A stretch of 60,000 nt of DNA from Lachnoclostridium phytofermentans (GTDB lineage Bacteria; Bacillota; Clostridia; Lachnospirales; Lachnospiraceae): assembly GCF_000733755.1 (NCBI RefSeq), contig NZ_JPOF01000003.1, positions 1,500,001-1,560,000 of the forward strand, given 5' to 3'. The translations under genes and the position numbers were made by a program. Of this stretch, positions 35,982-45,688 are shown piece by piece (within the stretch, counting starts at the first letter, position 1; the number at the start of each line of letters is the position of its first letter). The notes below the pieces were generated by a model, which worked only from the letters and a program-made list of their open reading frames with translations, did not search any database and was not told the origin of the DNA.

Positions 35982-38465
35982 ATGAGGAAGCAAACAGCAA
36001 GTGGAGTAATAACCATCTATCTGACCCTAACATTATCTATTATGATAACGTTAATAGTAACAACGATTGAGATGGCTCGTGTAACTGCTGCAAAATCATA
36101 TAGTAAGCGAGTGCTACAAACAGCGATGGAGTCTACTCTTTGTGATTATTATTTACCATTATTTGAGCGGTATCATGTGTTTGGACTAGATATAGGATAT
36201 GGGAGTAGTACTGCAGATAGTAGTATATTAGTTGATGAAGTTAGAAGGGGTATGGATATTAGCTTCCTACCACTAAACAATGACCCACAATCGAATCTCT
36301 TGTTGCATAATAAAAGTTACCTTATATGTAATCCTAAGATAGATACGCTTATGGTAGATAACTTACACTATTTAACGGATTGGGATGGGGAATTTTTTCG
36401 AAAGCAGGCAACTTCTTATATGAAGTATCAAGCAACAGTAGAAGGATTAGAGTTTTTACTCGACTCGGTTCATGCGTTAGACAAAACAGAGAAAGCAAAC
36501 CAGAAGTTTGAAGAAAAGATGAAGGTTGAGCAGGAATTCATGTTAATTGATAAGGATATCTTAAAATTGTTGGAAGTTATTGATGGAATAAAAATTAAAG
36601 ATAACCAAATCGAGTGCAAGAATGGAAAAGTAAAAACAGTAAATTCATTTGCAAAGAAATTACTTGCTGAGGAACCTTCGATGGATAATACATGGATTAA
36701 CCATTCTACAATATTTGAATCTGTAAAGGATAACTATATGAATTATCCAAAACAGTTAAATAATTTAAAGACTAGTGCACAGGAAGTGACGAAGCGCTAC
36801 AAGACTGCATATGATAACGCAGTTAGACAGCGAGAGGAGGATCTTTTAAGTCTCCGTAAGGAAAGAGCAGAGCTTATAAAAGAATCGAAGGACAAACCTT
36901 ATGATACAAGTGAAATTGATGCAAGAATCACATCATTAGAGCAAGCATCGATTACAATTGATATCTATATTCAGGATAGTCTTATGGAAAGTTGCAATTC
37001 TATTAATCAAGATATTGCTAATTTTATTGGTACAATAAAAGAGGTAAATGAGAAAGCAAATCAATCACTTTCACTAGTACAAAAAATAAAAGAGGCGAGA
37101 TATAATGCACAGGATAGTAAGAATAATTTTCTTGAGGAGTTAAACAAAGCAAAGGAAGAAATAGGAGATGACTTATATGAAGAATTATCAAAAACTTCGG
37201 AGGAGATGGAGAGGTATTCAAACCCTCAAGAAAAAGGAATAGGTATAATTAAAGACATTGTGTTAATGGAAGAAACATTAAAACAAAATATAAAAGTATT
37301 AGATGAGATAGAAAGATATCCATTGCCCAATATGACCTATACAGAAGAGGGCTATGCGACATGGCTATCTTCGGTTAACCAAATACATAATTCTTTGGAT
37401 AAGTTTATATTAGAGGGGCTATTGTTTGATTACAGCGGTGTTAATTTCTCCGAAGAAAAGAATAGTATTTTAAAAAATGCAAAGTCCATGATTTCGGATG
37501 GCTTACTAAACTTAGTAATGGAAGACGTAGAGAACATATCAAAGGCCGAAATAAACCAAATAGAATTACCTTCCTTTACAGCAAAGAAATCTAAAGAGAA
37601 TGGATCACAAGCTGAGAATAATATTAAGAACCTCTTGGACACTGAGGATAGAGAGGATGTAACCACCACTGGGATAGGTAACTATGGAACGGATGCTTTG
37701 GGTAATTTCTCGAATAGCTTAGTGGAAGAGTTATTGTTTCAAGCATATGAGAATGAGCACTGTTCTTATTACCTCTCAGAAAACTATAAACCAGGACAGG
37801 TTCTACAATATGAGCTTGAGTATTTATTATATGGGAATATGAGCGATAAAGAGAATGTTTCCTCTTTTATCAATCGACTTATCTTAATTCGAACGATTGG
37901 CAATATGATTTCTGTATTAACAGATGCAAATAAGGTAAGAGAAGCAAGTGCATTCGCAGCAGCAGTTGTAGGATTTTCTGGATTACCTTTTTTAATAAGC
38001 GTAGTAAAGTATGTGATTTTATTTATATGGGCATTGGAACAATCCTTGGTGGAAACGGCAACAATGCTACTTGGTAACAAGGTTCCTATATTTAGTCAGA
38101 AAGACGATTTTGTAGTAGAATTTAAAGATTTATTAGCTTTTAATAAAGATACAATCTTTAAAAAGGCAAAAGCATATAAATCAAAAGAAGGCCTCTTAAG
38201 TGTAGGGTACAAAGAATATCTTCAGATATCGTTGCTCTTTTCAAATAAGAATAATCAATACTACCGAATGATGGATTTAATACAGGAAAATCTGCGATAT
38301 GAGTATGAAGATACATTTCGAATACGTAATTGTATTGTAAGTTATCGTGCGGAGGCTAAGATAAGTATGCCTGAACAGTTTTTTTCACTTCCACTAGCCA
38401 TACACCGTGAGGCTTTGTCCATTAACGGTTATCAATATTTGGCCCAAAGTGCAGTCTCATACTAA
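35982..38465 (+). CDS. Large TadG-like surface protein
   Basis: 827-aa protein with one N-terminal hydrophobic segment (SGVITIYLTLTLSIMITLIVTTIEMAR, split around residues 7-33) like TadE/TadG proteins, then a long mostly helical region with coiled-coil stretches (about 150-480), and a hydrophobic stretch near 665-690. It resembles the Lachnospiraceae Tad-locus family annotated as DUF5702. It probably sits in the membrane as an assembly or minor pilus component. It starts 12 nt after the pilin. Confidence 0.75.
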   Translation: MRKQTASGVITIYLTLTLSIMITLIVTTIEMARVTAAKSYSKRVLQTAMESTLCDYYLPLFERYHVFGLDIGYGSSTADSSILVDEVRRGMDISFLPLNNDPQSNLLLHNKSYLICNPKIDTLMVDNLHYLTDWDGEFFRKQATSYMKYQATVEGLEFLLDSVHALDKTEKANQKFEEKMKVEQEFMLIDKDILKLLEVIDGIKIKDNQIECKNGKVKTVNSFAKKLLAEEPSMDNTWINHSTIFESVKDNYMNYPKQLNNLKTSAQEVTKRYKTAYDNAVRQREEDLLSLRKERAELIKESKDKPYDTSEIDARITSLEQASITIDIYIQDSLMESCNSINQDIANFIGTIKEVNEKANQSLSLVQKIKEARYNAQDSKNNFLEELNKAKEEIGDDLYEELSKTSEEMERYSNPQEKGIGIIKDIVLMEETLKQNIKVLDEIERYPLPNMTYTEEGYATWLSSVNQIHNSLDKFILEGLLFDYSGVNFSEEKNSILKNAKSMISDGLLNLVMEDVENISKAEINQIELPSFTAKKSKENGSQAENNIKNLLDTEDREDVTTTGIGNYGTDALGNFSNSLVEELLFQAYENEHCSYYLSENYKPGQVLQYELEYLLYGNMSDKENVSSFINRLILIRTIGNMISVLTDANKVREASAFAAAVVGFSGLPFLISVVKYVILFIWALEQSLVETATMLLGNKVPIFSQKDDFVVEFKDLLAFNKDTIFKKAKAYKSKEGLLSVGYKEYLQISLLFSNKNNQYYRMMDLIQENLRYEYEDTFRIRNCIVSYRAEAKISMPEQFFSLPLAIHREALSINGYQYLAQSAVSY

Positions 38466-38477
38466 TTTCCTCCTAAG

Positions 38478-38585
38478 AGGGTGTGGTGAGGTCTTTGTTT
38501 TTTACATATAAAATAAAAAAATCTCTCTCCAAGAGCAATTGCCGATGTCTATCTCATGTAAAAAACAGAGACCTGACCACACCCT
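38478..38585. repeat. 30-bp inverted repeat between Tad genes
   Basis: Arms 38478-38507 and 38556-38585 match at 28 of 30 positions, starting AGGGTGTGGT, with a 48-bp spacer. It could be a strong RNA hairpin between the TadG-like and TadE-like genes or a small mobile (MITE-like) element. No target duplication was seen. Confidence 0.8.
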
Positions 38586-38618
38586 GTGGGACTGCTAAAA
38601 AAGAATTGCTTTTCTTTA

Positions 38619-38658
38619 TTCATGATTAGAAAAAATTAGCGAAGCGTGCCTTTCCTTG
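38619..38658 (+). repeat. Single diverged copy of the 40-bp repeat family
   Basis: Aligns over exactly 40 bp, about 30 identical, with the unit of the tandem array at 58075-58234; both contain TTCATG at the left and GAAGCGTGC in the right half. Confidence 0.6.
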
Positions 38659-38683
38659 TTTGAAATTAATAGGAGGATAGTTA

Positions 38684-39598
38684 GTGTTTAGAAAAAGAGA
38701 AAAGGGATTACTTACGTTAGAGGCGTCCTTAGCATTACCGATATTTGCATTTGCAGTCTATGCATTAGTTTTTTTCTTTCAAGTCATTTCTGCACAGGAT
38801 TGCCTTCATTATTATGCAACTAAGATCTCAAGAAATATGTCCTCTTATGGCATGATAACAAATTATGTTATGGATTTTAGTGAAGATGAGGAAAGTGGCA
38901 CAGAGATAGAGGAAAACTTAAATGATGCTGATGAAACAATCTTTTCTGAGTTATTTGAGTCATCGGACGTTACCAATATACTCACATCGACAACAAGTGG
39001 ACTTTTGCTTAAAGAATCCATAAAACCATATGTAAAGGATCATCATGCGATCAAGAATTGTATTCAAGGGGGTTATGAAGGAATCTCATTTTCTGGTTCT
39101 TCTTTATTTGATGAAGAAGAGTGTATTCAAGTTGTTTTGCAGTATAAGATACAACTTCCGATTTGGAAAGAGATATTGCCTGTATTTCCGGTGGTACAGC
39201 GTGTTAGAATTCGTGTGTTTAATGGACATGCAGTACCTTCTTCATTAAAAACTGGAGCGGAAGAAAACGAAGATGGTGAATATGTTTATATCACACCAAA
39301 TGGCACAGTATATCATACCAATGCAAATTGCTCTCATATTAAGATTAATATTCAATCGGTGGATAGTAAAACGCTTTCTTTCCTTTATAATTCCTACCAT
39401 AATGCTTATCGGGCATGTGAACTATGTTTTGATAAAGCCTCATCACTTCCAAGTACCGTCTATATCACATACTCAGGAGACTGCTATCATAGCAACCGTG
39501 GATGCTCTGGAATAAAGCGGACTGTTATGAGGGTACTTTTATCAGAGGTAGGTGAAAGAAGCGAGTGCGGTAGATGTAAGGCATATCGCAAGGAGTAA
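38684..39598 (+). CDS. TadE-like pseudopilin with two Cys/His repeats at the C-terminus
   Basis: 304-aa protein. N-terminal TadE pattern GLLTLEASLALPIFAFAVYAL. The middle is acidic, then strand-rich. The C-terminal third has two copies of a module: VYITPNGTVYHTNANCSHI...CELC (about 200-247) and VYITYSGDCYHSNRGCSGI...CGRC (about 259-302). The YH-x(4)-C...C-x2-C pattern could bind metal or form disulfides outside the cell. The start is GTG after AGGAGG. Part of the Tad locus. Confidence 0.75.
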   Translation: MFRKREKGLLTLEASLALPIFAFAVYALVFFFQVISAQDCLHYYATKISRNMSSYGMITNYVMDFSEDEESGTEIEENLNDADETIFSELFESSDVTNILTSTTSGLLLKESIKPYVKDHHAIKNCIQGGYEGISFSGSSLFDEEECIQVVLQYKIQLPIWKEILPVFPVVQRVRIRVFNGHAVPSSLKTGAEENEDGEYVYITPNGTVYHTNANCSHIKINIQSVDSKTLSFLYNSYHNAYRACELCFDKASSLPSTVYITYSGDCYHSNRGCSGIKRTVMRVLLSEVGERSECGRCKAYRKE

Positions 39599-39703
39599 GT
39601 ATGAATACATGTACGATTAATGTTAGAAGCTAGTGCAAATGCTGTCCGTGATGCAAACCTTAGAGTTAAAAAAATAGGCAAGGGAATGGGGGAATAGTAG
39701 AAG

Positions 39704-40174
39704 ATGTTTTTTATGATAGATTTCGGTAAGCTTAGCTTATTTGATATTTTTCAATACAGTGGAATACTCTGGATTGGAGTGCTGCTCTTTATCTTAGGAG
39801 TTCAGGATATAAAACAAAAGGAGATCTCTTGTTGGTGGCTTATTAGTATAGTTCCACTTATTATAAGTGAACTTATCATTCCTTCTGAGATAACCTTGAT
39901 GGAAAGAGTTTTTGGAGGGCTTCTTGGTCTTTTCTTTGTTATTGTTAGTAAGGTTACAAAGGGGCAGATTGGGATAGGAGATGGCTATGTTTTATGTGCG
40001 ATTGGAGTGATACTTGGCATTAGTAAATCTACTATTCTTATAAGTTATGCATTTTTACTAACATCAGTAGTCTCTATCGTACTACTTGTATTTTTTCGGT
40101 GGAATCGAAAGAAAACAATTCCGTTTGTGCCATTTTTATTTTTTGGTTACCTTGGTTGTATACTAATAAAATAA
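39704..40174 (+). CDS. A24-family prepilin peptidase (TadV-like)
   Basis: 156-aa membrane aspartyl protease with about five to six hydrophobic segments. The two catalytic Asp are in GVQDIKQKEIS and GIGDGYVLCAIG (GxGD motif). It lacks the N-terminal methylase domain, as usual for TadV/CpaA. It should process the Flp pilin and the TadE-like proteins of this locus. ATG 39704, with an alternative at 39713. Confidence 0.88.
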   Translation: MFFMIDFGKLSLFDIFQYSGILWIGVLLFILGVQDIKQKEISCWWLISIVPLIISELIIPSEITLMERVFGGLLGLFFVIVSKVTKGQIGIGDGYVLCAIGVILGISKSTILISYAFLLTSVVSIVLLVFFRWNRKKTIPFVPFLFFGYLGCILIK

Positions 40175-40304
40175 GTGCTGTAGTGCAATTAGAGTGTTGA
40201 ATAGATGGGTATAAATTCAAGGATAGTTTATAGAGTATCAATATAGTAGGATTCTCTTTCGCTCATTTACTATAGGTGGAGCAGCCCATAACGAGGAGCA
40301 AGGA

Positions 40305-40877
40305 ATGAAAAAAAGAGCTTTTTTTACTGTGGAGGCAGCGTTTGTCTTACCACTTGTATTTTATACAATTTTATTTCTCTTAAATTATTGTCTCTATAGT
40401 CACGACAGAACAAAATTACAAGTAGTTGGTGAGGAGGCAGCTTTAACTGCAGCTTCTCTTATCTCCTATCAAATTGATATGGACTGGCCAGTGTTAAGAG
40501 AAGAAGATTATTTATCCAATGGAATTCTCTATCCTTTTGCGATTGGAAGAGAAAAGGATGAGAGAAAAGTATTAAGCTATGTAAAAGAAACATTAACCAA
40601 AGGATATTTCGTATGTGAGATCAGAGAGTTACAAATTAATACTACCTTATCTAAAATTAGAATAACTGGTAAGTTAGAAGCGGTTTTTCCTAGTGCAAAG
40701 TTTTTTGGAATTTTAAAAAAGGATGGTTTTACAGTACCATTTTGCTTTGAGGAAACTGTATTTTCAAGGGAAGAAAAGACACGACTACTAGATGTATCGA
40801 TACAACTGGGGAAAAAGGTAAAAGGTGTAGACAAAGCAATTCAAAAACTGAAGGAGCTTGTTGAAAAAATCAAATAA
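40305..40877 (+). CDS. TadE-like pseudopilin
   Basis: 190-aa protein beginning MKKRAFFTVEAAFVLPLVFYTILFLLN, the typical TadE leader and membrane segment with the conserved Glu. The extracytoplasmic remainder has alternating helix and strand and no further motif. Ribosome site GAGGAGCAAGG. The second TadE-type gene of the locus. The preceding gap 40175-40304 holds nothing. Confidence 0.8.
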   Translation: MKKRAFFTVEAAFVLPLVFYTILFLLNYCLYSHDRTKLQVVGEEAALTAASLISYQIDMDWPVLREEDYLSNGILYPFAIGREKDERKVLSYVKETLTKGYFVCEIRELQINTTLSKIRITGKLEAVFPSAKFFGILKKDGFTVPFCFEETVFSREEKTRLLDVSIQLGKKVKGVDKAIQKLKELVEKIK

Positions 40878-40969
40878 AGTGAGTTCTGATTATTAAGGAG
40901 TAATAACTTTAGAGTTTAGTTTTATTTAAAAAGTGGATTATATTTAGAAGATAGAGGGGGTGGACAAAC

Positions 40970-42811
40970 GTGGGGAAAGAGGATATCTGTTCGGAATGGA
41001 AAAGGGATATGTATCATAATTATTTGATTATCAATGGAAGGGGAGAGGAGAGGACGTTATTTCAGGAAAAGATGCTGGAATATAATAGAATTGAAGGAGT
41101 ACTTTCTTTTCATATTTATACCGTTGATAATCATAAACAATTTCATTATGAGGTGACGGGATACCAAGCAATTTCTTGTATATCGGAAAAGGTTCCTCTA
41201 AAATTAAGTCAGATAACAATGCTCCTTAATTATTTGCTGGAGGTTTTGAAAGATGCAAAATCGTATCTTTTAGATACTATGGACTTTGTGCTGTTACCAG
41301 AATATACGTTTATTCATTTACCAGATTATAAATTGGGACTCTGCTATTATCCAGGGTATCATGTTCCACTACAGGAACAGTTGGTAGCATTTTTAGAATT
41401 TTTAATGGGAAGTGTAGATTATCAGGATAAAGAAGCGGTACTTTTCGTATACTCACTTTATATGAAGAGTAAGGAAGATAATATCACGATACAAGAACTT
41501 AAGTCCTTTTTGGAGCAACAAACAGACAAAGATAGAACAACTATTCTACCCGATGGAAATAATTTTATTAAACCAAGTGAAACTCAAAAATTGAAAGAAC
41601 CGCAAAATTATAGAGAATCATATCAAATAAAAGATTCAAAGCAGCTATCTAATTATTGTGAAGGTAATGATGTAAATCCAATAAAGAAGTATAAGGGGGT
41701 CTCACTGAAGTTACTACAAAAAGGGCAATTGCAACAAAGAGTTACGTCATTATTAATTAATGCAAAAGATAAAATACATGGAAAAGATAATGAATTAAAA
41801 CTTCAGAAGAATAATGAAGCTACTAAAAGTGAACTATATAATTATAATAAAAATAATGAAATGCGTAGTGACAATAGTAAGAAGTACAACGAAAGTGGCA
41901 AAGTTTTAAAAAACATCCATAGTGATAGTATAAAAAAAGAGGCTATGAGGGAATCAAATAAGCAATCTCAATACCCCTTTATAAAAGAGAAAATGGATCA
42001 GGAAGAAGAAATCCAATATTATCCTTTGAATTGTTATGTTTTATTAGGATTATTAGTTGCCCTATGTATCGGAATCTTCCTATACGTGTATCAAAAAGGA
42101 TTTTTATTTCAACCTTTAAATAAAAAGATAAATGGTATAAAGTTTATATCAATACTTTCGGTCATGGGTATCGTATTAGGTTATGGGTATCTGAAATTAT
42201 TTTCGAAGGAAAGAAAACATTACCGTATCGTTACTAGGACTACATATCAGACTCTTGAAAAGGAGGATTTTTTACCAAACTTAATATCAACAGAGAGTGA
42301 TTTTTTGGAAGAAAACAGTGGAGTAATAAATTATAAGATAGAGAATAGTGTGGACCTCAATATTCACACAAATTCTACATTGTCAAATGGTGAATCACCT
42401 ATGATTTCTAGAGAAAGCTATCTTCCTAGTTTAAGTATTGAAGATTCCTACGATGAGGAGGAGTGTACTACAATACTTTCTAGCCATAACAAAGAATATG
42501 ATACCTTTATTCCTTTAGAACCAATGAAATATAGCAGCATAGACATAAAAGAATATCCATTCTTTATTGGGACAGCGAAAAATAATCTTGGATATAGTTT
42601 AACCAATACGGTGATTAGTAGATATCATGCAAAACTAGATAAGGAGGATAATAGTTTTATATTAACAGATCTTGATTCTACGAATGGGACGTTTGTGAAT
42701 GGAAGGAAATTAACCGCTAACGAGAATTTTGAGATTAAACAAGGAGATACGGTTTCCTTTGCAAACATAAGTTTTATCTTTACGAATTTAAATAAGTACA
42801 GTATAGAGTAA
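40970..42811 (+). CDS. Membrane FHA-domain protein of the Tad locus
   Basis: 613-aa protein. The N-terminal domain (about 1-190) resembles the region called DUF6382 that often precedes FHA domains in Clostridia. A low-complexity Asn/Lys-rich linker (about 195-340), two membrane segments (about 350-372 and 387-408), an acidic linker and a C-terminal FHA domain (about 527-605; TVISRYHAKLDKED, LTDLDSTNGTFVNG) follow. FHA domains bind phosphothreonine, so this may link pilus assembly to Ser/Thr kinase signalling. GTG start after GAGGGGG. Last gene of the locus. Confidence 0.85.
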   Translation: MGKEDICSEWKRDMYHNYLIINGRGEERTLFQEKMLEYNRIEGVLSFHIYTVDNHKQFHYEVTGYQAISCISEKVPLKLSQITMLLNYLLEVLKDAKSYLLDTMDFVLLPEYTFIHLPDYKLGLCYYPGYHVPLQEQLVAFLEFLMGSVDYQDKEAVLFVYSLYMKSKEDNITIQELKSFLEQQTDKDRTTILPDGNNFIKPSETQKLKEPQNYRESYQIKDSKQLSNYCEGNDVNPIKKYKGVSLKLLQKGQLQQRVTSLLINAKDKIHGKDNELKLQKNNEATKSELYNYNKNNEMRSDNSKKYNESGKVLKNIHSDSIKKEAMRESNKQSQYPFIKEKMDQEEEIQYYPLNCYVLLGLLVALCIGIFLYVYQKGFLFQPLNKKINGIKFISILSVMGIVLGYGYLKLFSKERKHYRIVTRTTYQTLEKEDFLPNLISTESDFLEENSGVINYKIENSVDLNIHTNSTLSNGESPMISRESYLPSLSIEDSYDEEECTTILSSHNKEYDTFIPLEPMKYSSIDIKEYPFFIGTAKNNLGYSLTNTVISRYHAKLDKEDNSFILTDLDSTNGTFVNGRKLTANENFEIKQGDTVSFANISFIFTNLNKYSIE

Positions 42812-42850
42812 GTTATAATGGCGATCTCATACTTTTTTGGATAAGTTTAC

Positions 42851-42879
42851 TTGCCCAAATAAATCAACTGTTATATAAT
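42851..42879 (+). promoter_or_regulatory. Probable sigma-A promoter of glpK
   Basis: TTGCCC (42851-42856), 17-bp spacer, TATAAT (42874-42879). A second, weaker set (TTGATA 42881-42886, TATAGA 42903-42908) follows. The leader is about 220 nt. Confidence 0.6.
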
Positions 42880-42914
42880 ATTGATAATTAGGTAATAACT
42901 TATATAGACAAGGA

Positions 42915-43075
42915 GGTGTTGTAGCGGTCCTTTGAACAAAGGAATCAAAGGGCCGTACAGCACCCTTTTGGATTTTCGGGAGATTGATTGCCAGACAACA
43001 GATAACGGATAAAGTAAAGATATAATTTTTGAGTTGGACAATTGCATAGAGATTATGCAGATACAATCTGTCCAA
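42915..43075 (+). promoter_or_regulatory. Structured leader of glpK, two hairpins
   Basis: The first stem pairs about 42915-42934 with 42945-42963 (GGTGTTGTA-CGGTCCTTTG against CAAAGGGCCGTACAGCACC), followed by CCTTTTGGATTTTC, which is T-rich enough to be a weak terminator. The second stem has outer arms TTGGACA (43034-43040) and TGTCCAA (43069-43075). In Bacillus glp genes GlpP acts by antitermination in such leaders; whether that applies here is unknown. Confidence 0.5.
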
Positions 43076-43108
43076 GCGCGAAAAGCGTAGGCAAGAATGG
43101 AGGTATGT

Positions 43109-44608
43109 ATGGATAAGTACATTATGGCACTTGATCAGGGAACAACAAGTTCAAGATGTATTCTATTTAATCGCAGAGGTGAGCTATGTAGCGTAGCTCA
43201 GAAGGAATTTACGCAGGTTTATCCTAGGGCAGGTTGGGTAGAACATAAACCCATGGATATCTGGTCATCTCAGATCAGTGTGGCAGCAGAGGCTATGGCG
43301 GCAATTGGAGCAAAATCGGAAAATATCGATTCGATTGGAATTACAAATCAGAGGGAAACAACCATTGTATGGGATAAGAATACAGGAGAACCTGTATATA
43401 ATGCAATTGTGTGGCAGTGTCATCGTACCGCGAATATGATTGAGCAATTAAAAAAAGATGGTTTTGATTCCGTGATAAGAAAAAAGACGGGACTTATTCC
43501 GGATGCCTATTTTTCCGCTACCAAGATAAAATGGATTCTCGATAATGTGGATGGTGTGAGAGAAAGAGCAGAAGCAGGAAACATACTTTTCGGTACGGTT
43601 GATACCTGGCTTATATGGAATTTAACAAAGGGTAGAAAACACGTAACAGATTATACCAATGCATCACGGACGATGCTCTTTGATATCCATAAACTTTGTT
43701 GGGATGAAGAAATCTTAAACTATTTTAAGATACCAAAGAGTATGCTTCCTACAGTACAGGCATCAAGTAGTATCTTTGGTCATACAGAAGGAGGTCTTCT
43801 TGGGGGTGAGATTCTGATTGCTGGTGCTGCGGGAGATCAACAAGCAGCTTTATTTGGACAGTGTTGTTTTGAACCGGGAGAAGTGAAGAATACGTATGGT
43901 ACAGGTTGTTTTCTTTTAATGAATACTGGAGATAATGCGATTGAATCACAGAATGGATTACTAACAACGATAGCTGCAGGAGAAGAAGGACATATAGAGT
44001 ATGCATTAGAAGGTAGCGTATTTGTAGCTGGTGCAGCAATTCAATGGTTAAGAGATGAACAACGAATGATTAAGAATGCAATTCAATCAGAAGAATATGC
44101 AAAAGAGGTAGAGGATACCAATGGTGTTTATGTAGTACCAGCATTTACCGGTCTTGGTGCTCCTTACTGGAATCCATATGCAAGAGGGACTATCGTAGGT
44201 ATCACACGAGGGTTTAGTAAAGAGCATATGATTCGAGCAACCTTAGAATCACTCGCTTATCAAACAGTAGATGTTCTTCATGCAATGGAGCAGGATTCCA
44301 ATATTTCCTTAAAGAGTTTTAAAGTAGATGGTGGTGCTTGTGCAAATAATTTTCTAATGCAATTTCAAGCAGATATATTAGATACCCTAGTATATCGTCC
44401 TCAATGCATTGAGACGACTGCACTGGGAGCTGCTTATCTTGCAGGACTTGCTACTGGATATTTTAAGGATAGAAATGAAATAAAAGATAATTGGACACTT
44501 GGAGGAACCTTCTTTTCTCAGATGGGAGAACAAAGACGAAAGGAACTTTTAAATGGTTGGAAACGAGCTGTTCGCTGCGCGCTTGCTTGGGCAGAGGATG
44601 AAGAGTAA
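43109..44608 (+). CDS. glpK: Glycerol kinase
   Basis: 499-aa FGGY-family kinase that phosphorylates glycerol to glycerol-3-phosphate using ATP. N-terminal phosphate motif [15 protein letters not shown], substrate region [14 protein letters not shown], the conserved [25 protein letters not shown] and C-terminal [19 protein letters not shown] are present. Length typical. ATG 43109 follows GGAGGT; ATG 43097 overlaps the ribosome site. No glycerol facilitator or dehydrogenase gene is next to it. The rhomboid gene starts 12 nt downstream, suggesting cotranscription. Confidence 0.97.
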   Translation: MDKYIMALDQGTTSSRCILFNRRGELCSVAQKEFTQVYPRAGWVEHKPMDIWSSQISVAAEAMAAIGAKSENIDSIGITNQRETTIVWDKNTGEPVYNAIVWQCHRTANMIEQLKKDGFDSVIRKKTGLIPDAYFSATKIKWILDNVDGVRERAEAGNILFGTVDTWLIWNLTKGRKHVTDYTNASRTMLFDIHKLCWDEEILNYFKIPKSMLPTVQASSSIFGHTEGGLLGGEILIAGAAGDQQAALFGQCCFEPGEVKNTYGTGCFLLMNTGDNAIESQNGLLTTIAAGEEGHIEYALEGSVFVAGAAIQWLRDEQRMIKNAIQSEEYAKEVEDTNGVYVVPAFTGLGAPYWNPYARGTIVGITRGFSKEHMIRATLESLAYQTVDVLHAMEQDSNISLKSFKVDGGACANNFLMQFQADILDTLVYRPQCIETTALGAAYLAGLATGYFKDRNEIKDNWTLGGTFFSQMGEQRRKELLNGWKRAVRCALAWAEDEE

Positions 44609-44620
44609 AGGAGCTAAAGA

Positions 44621-45688
44621 TTGGAGTTATATCAAAAAATATTAAATTATTTTTTAGTCAAGGGATGCCAAAAGTTACAGGTTAATGCATCTGGTATGGA
44701 TGTATTCTATCAAACAAATCTAGAACACTGCTGTGTATATTGGGTGATAGAATTATATAATGGGACCGAAATGACTAACGATCAGTATCAAAATATCGAA
44801 CGTCAAATTAAAAATGCTTTTTTCAGTAGAGGTTATCAAAAAGTTACAATACATGCAATTCTTTGTACTAAGAATAAGGACGCAGCAATGAAAATTTGTA
44901 GGACAAATGAAAATGCTTGTATTATAGATATGCTTCAGTTTCGTCTGATGCTTTTTGAGGGCCAAGTTAGTGATGAGAGTGGAATATTCCGTGGGCTAGA
45001 TCAATTAATTTCAGAATACAAAAGAGGTCAAGGGGCGTATCAACAAGGCTATGGTTATTCTCAATCAAGAGCATCTTCTTATCAAAAAAAGAATGGAATA
45101 TTTTCTAGGATAGGTATCGTTACACTAATTATAATAGTAATAAACGCAGCAATATTTTTGTATACGGATTTATCTGGGAATTATAATAAGATTGTTTCCA
45201 AGGGTTGTATATTTTGGCCATTGATAAAATTCGAAAATGAGTATTATCGTCTTTTAACTTATCAGTTTTTACATGCGAATATAAGTCATTTGGCAAATAA
45301 CATGCTTATTCTAGGGATTATGGGATCAACTTTAGAGCGACATGTCGGTAAGGTTAAGTATCTGCTAATTTACTTTCTGTCTGGAATTGTTGCAGGGATT
45401 GCCTCTATGAGTTATAATATGGAGAAAGGCTTACTTAGTAATAGTATAGGCGCCTCAGGAGCAGTATTTGGCGTTATAGGTGCAATCGCTTTGATTGTAA
45501 TAGTGAACAAAGGAAGACTAGAGACGATTGGTACTAGGCAGATTATCATATTTATAGCACTCAGTCTATATGGAGGATTTACAAGTCAGGGTGTTGATAA
45601 TGCTGCTCATGTGGGAGGTCTGCTTGCGGGCTTCTTTATTGCTATGCTTGTGTACCGAAAGAAGAGGGGGCGCATTCGTGAAGATTAA
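44621..45688 (+). CDS. Rhomboid-family intramembrane serine protease
   Basis: 355-aa protein. A soluble N-terminal domain (about 1-140) and a Gln/Gly/Tyr-rich linker precede six membrane segments (from about 168). The catalytic dyad is Ser279 in IGASGAVFG and His330 in NAAHVGGLLAGF; the HANISHLANNML motif with the oxyanion Asn is also present. TTG start preceded by AAAGGAG. The last 11 nt overlap the next gene. Substrate unknown. Confidence 0.9.
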   Translation: MELYQKILNYFLVKGCQKLQVNASGMDVFYQTNLEHCCVYWVIELYNGTEMTNDQYQNIERQIKNAFFSRGYQKVTIHAILCTKNKDAAMKICRTNENACIIDMLQFRLMLFEGQVSDESGIFRGLDQLISEYKRGQGAYQQGYGYSQSRASSYQKKNGIFSRIGIVTLIIIVINAAIFLYTDLSGNYNKIVSKGCIFWPLIKFENEYYRLLTYQFLHANISHLANNMLILGIMGSTLERHVGKVKYLLIYFLSGIVAGIASMSYNMEKGLLSNSIGASGAVFGVIGAIALIVIVNKGRLETIGTRQIIIFIALSLYGGFTSQGVDNAAHVGGLLAGFFIAMLVYRKKRGRIRED

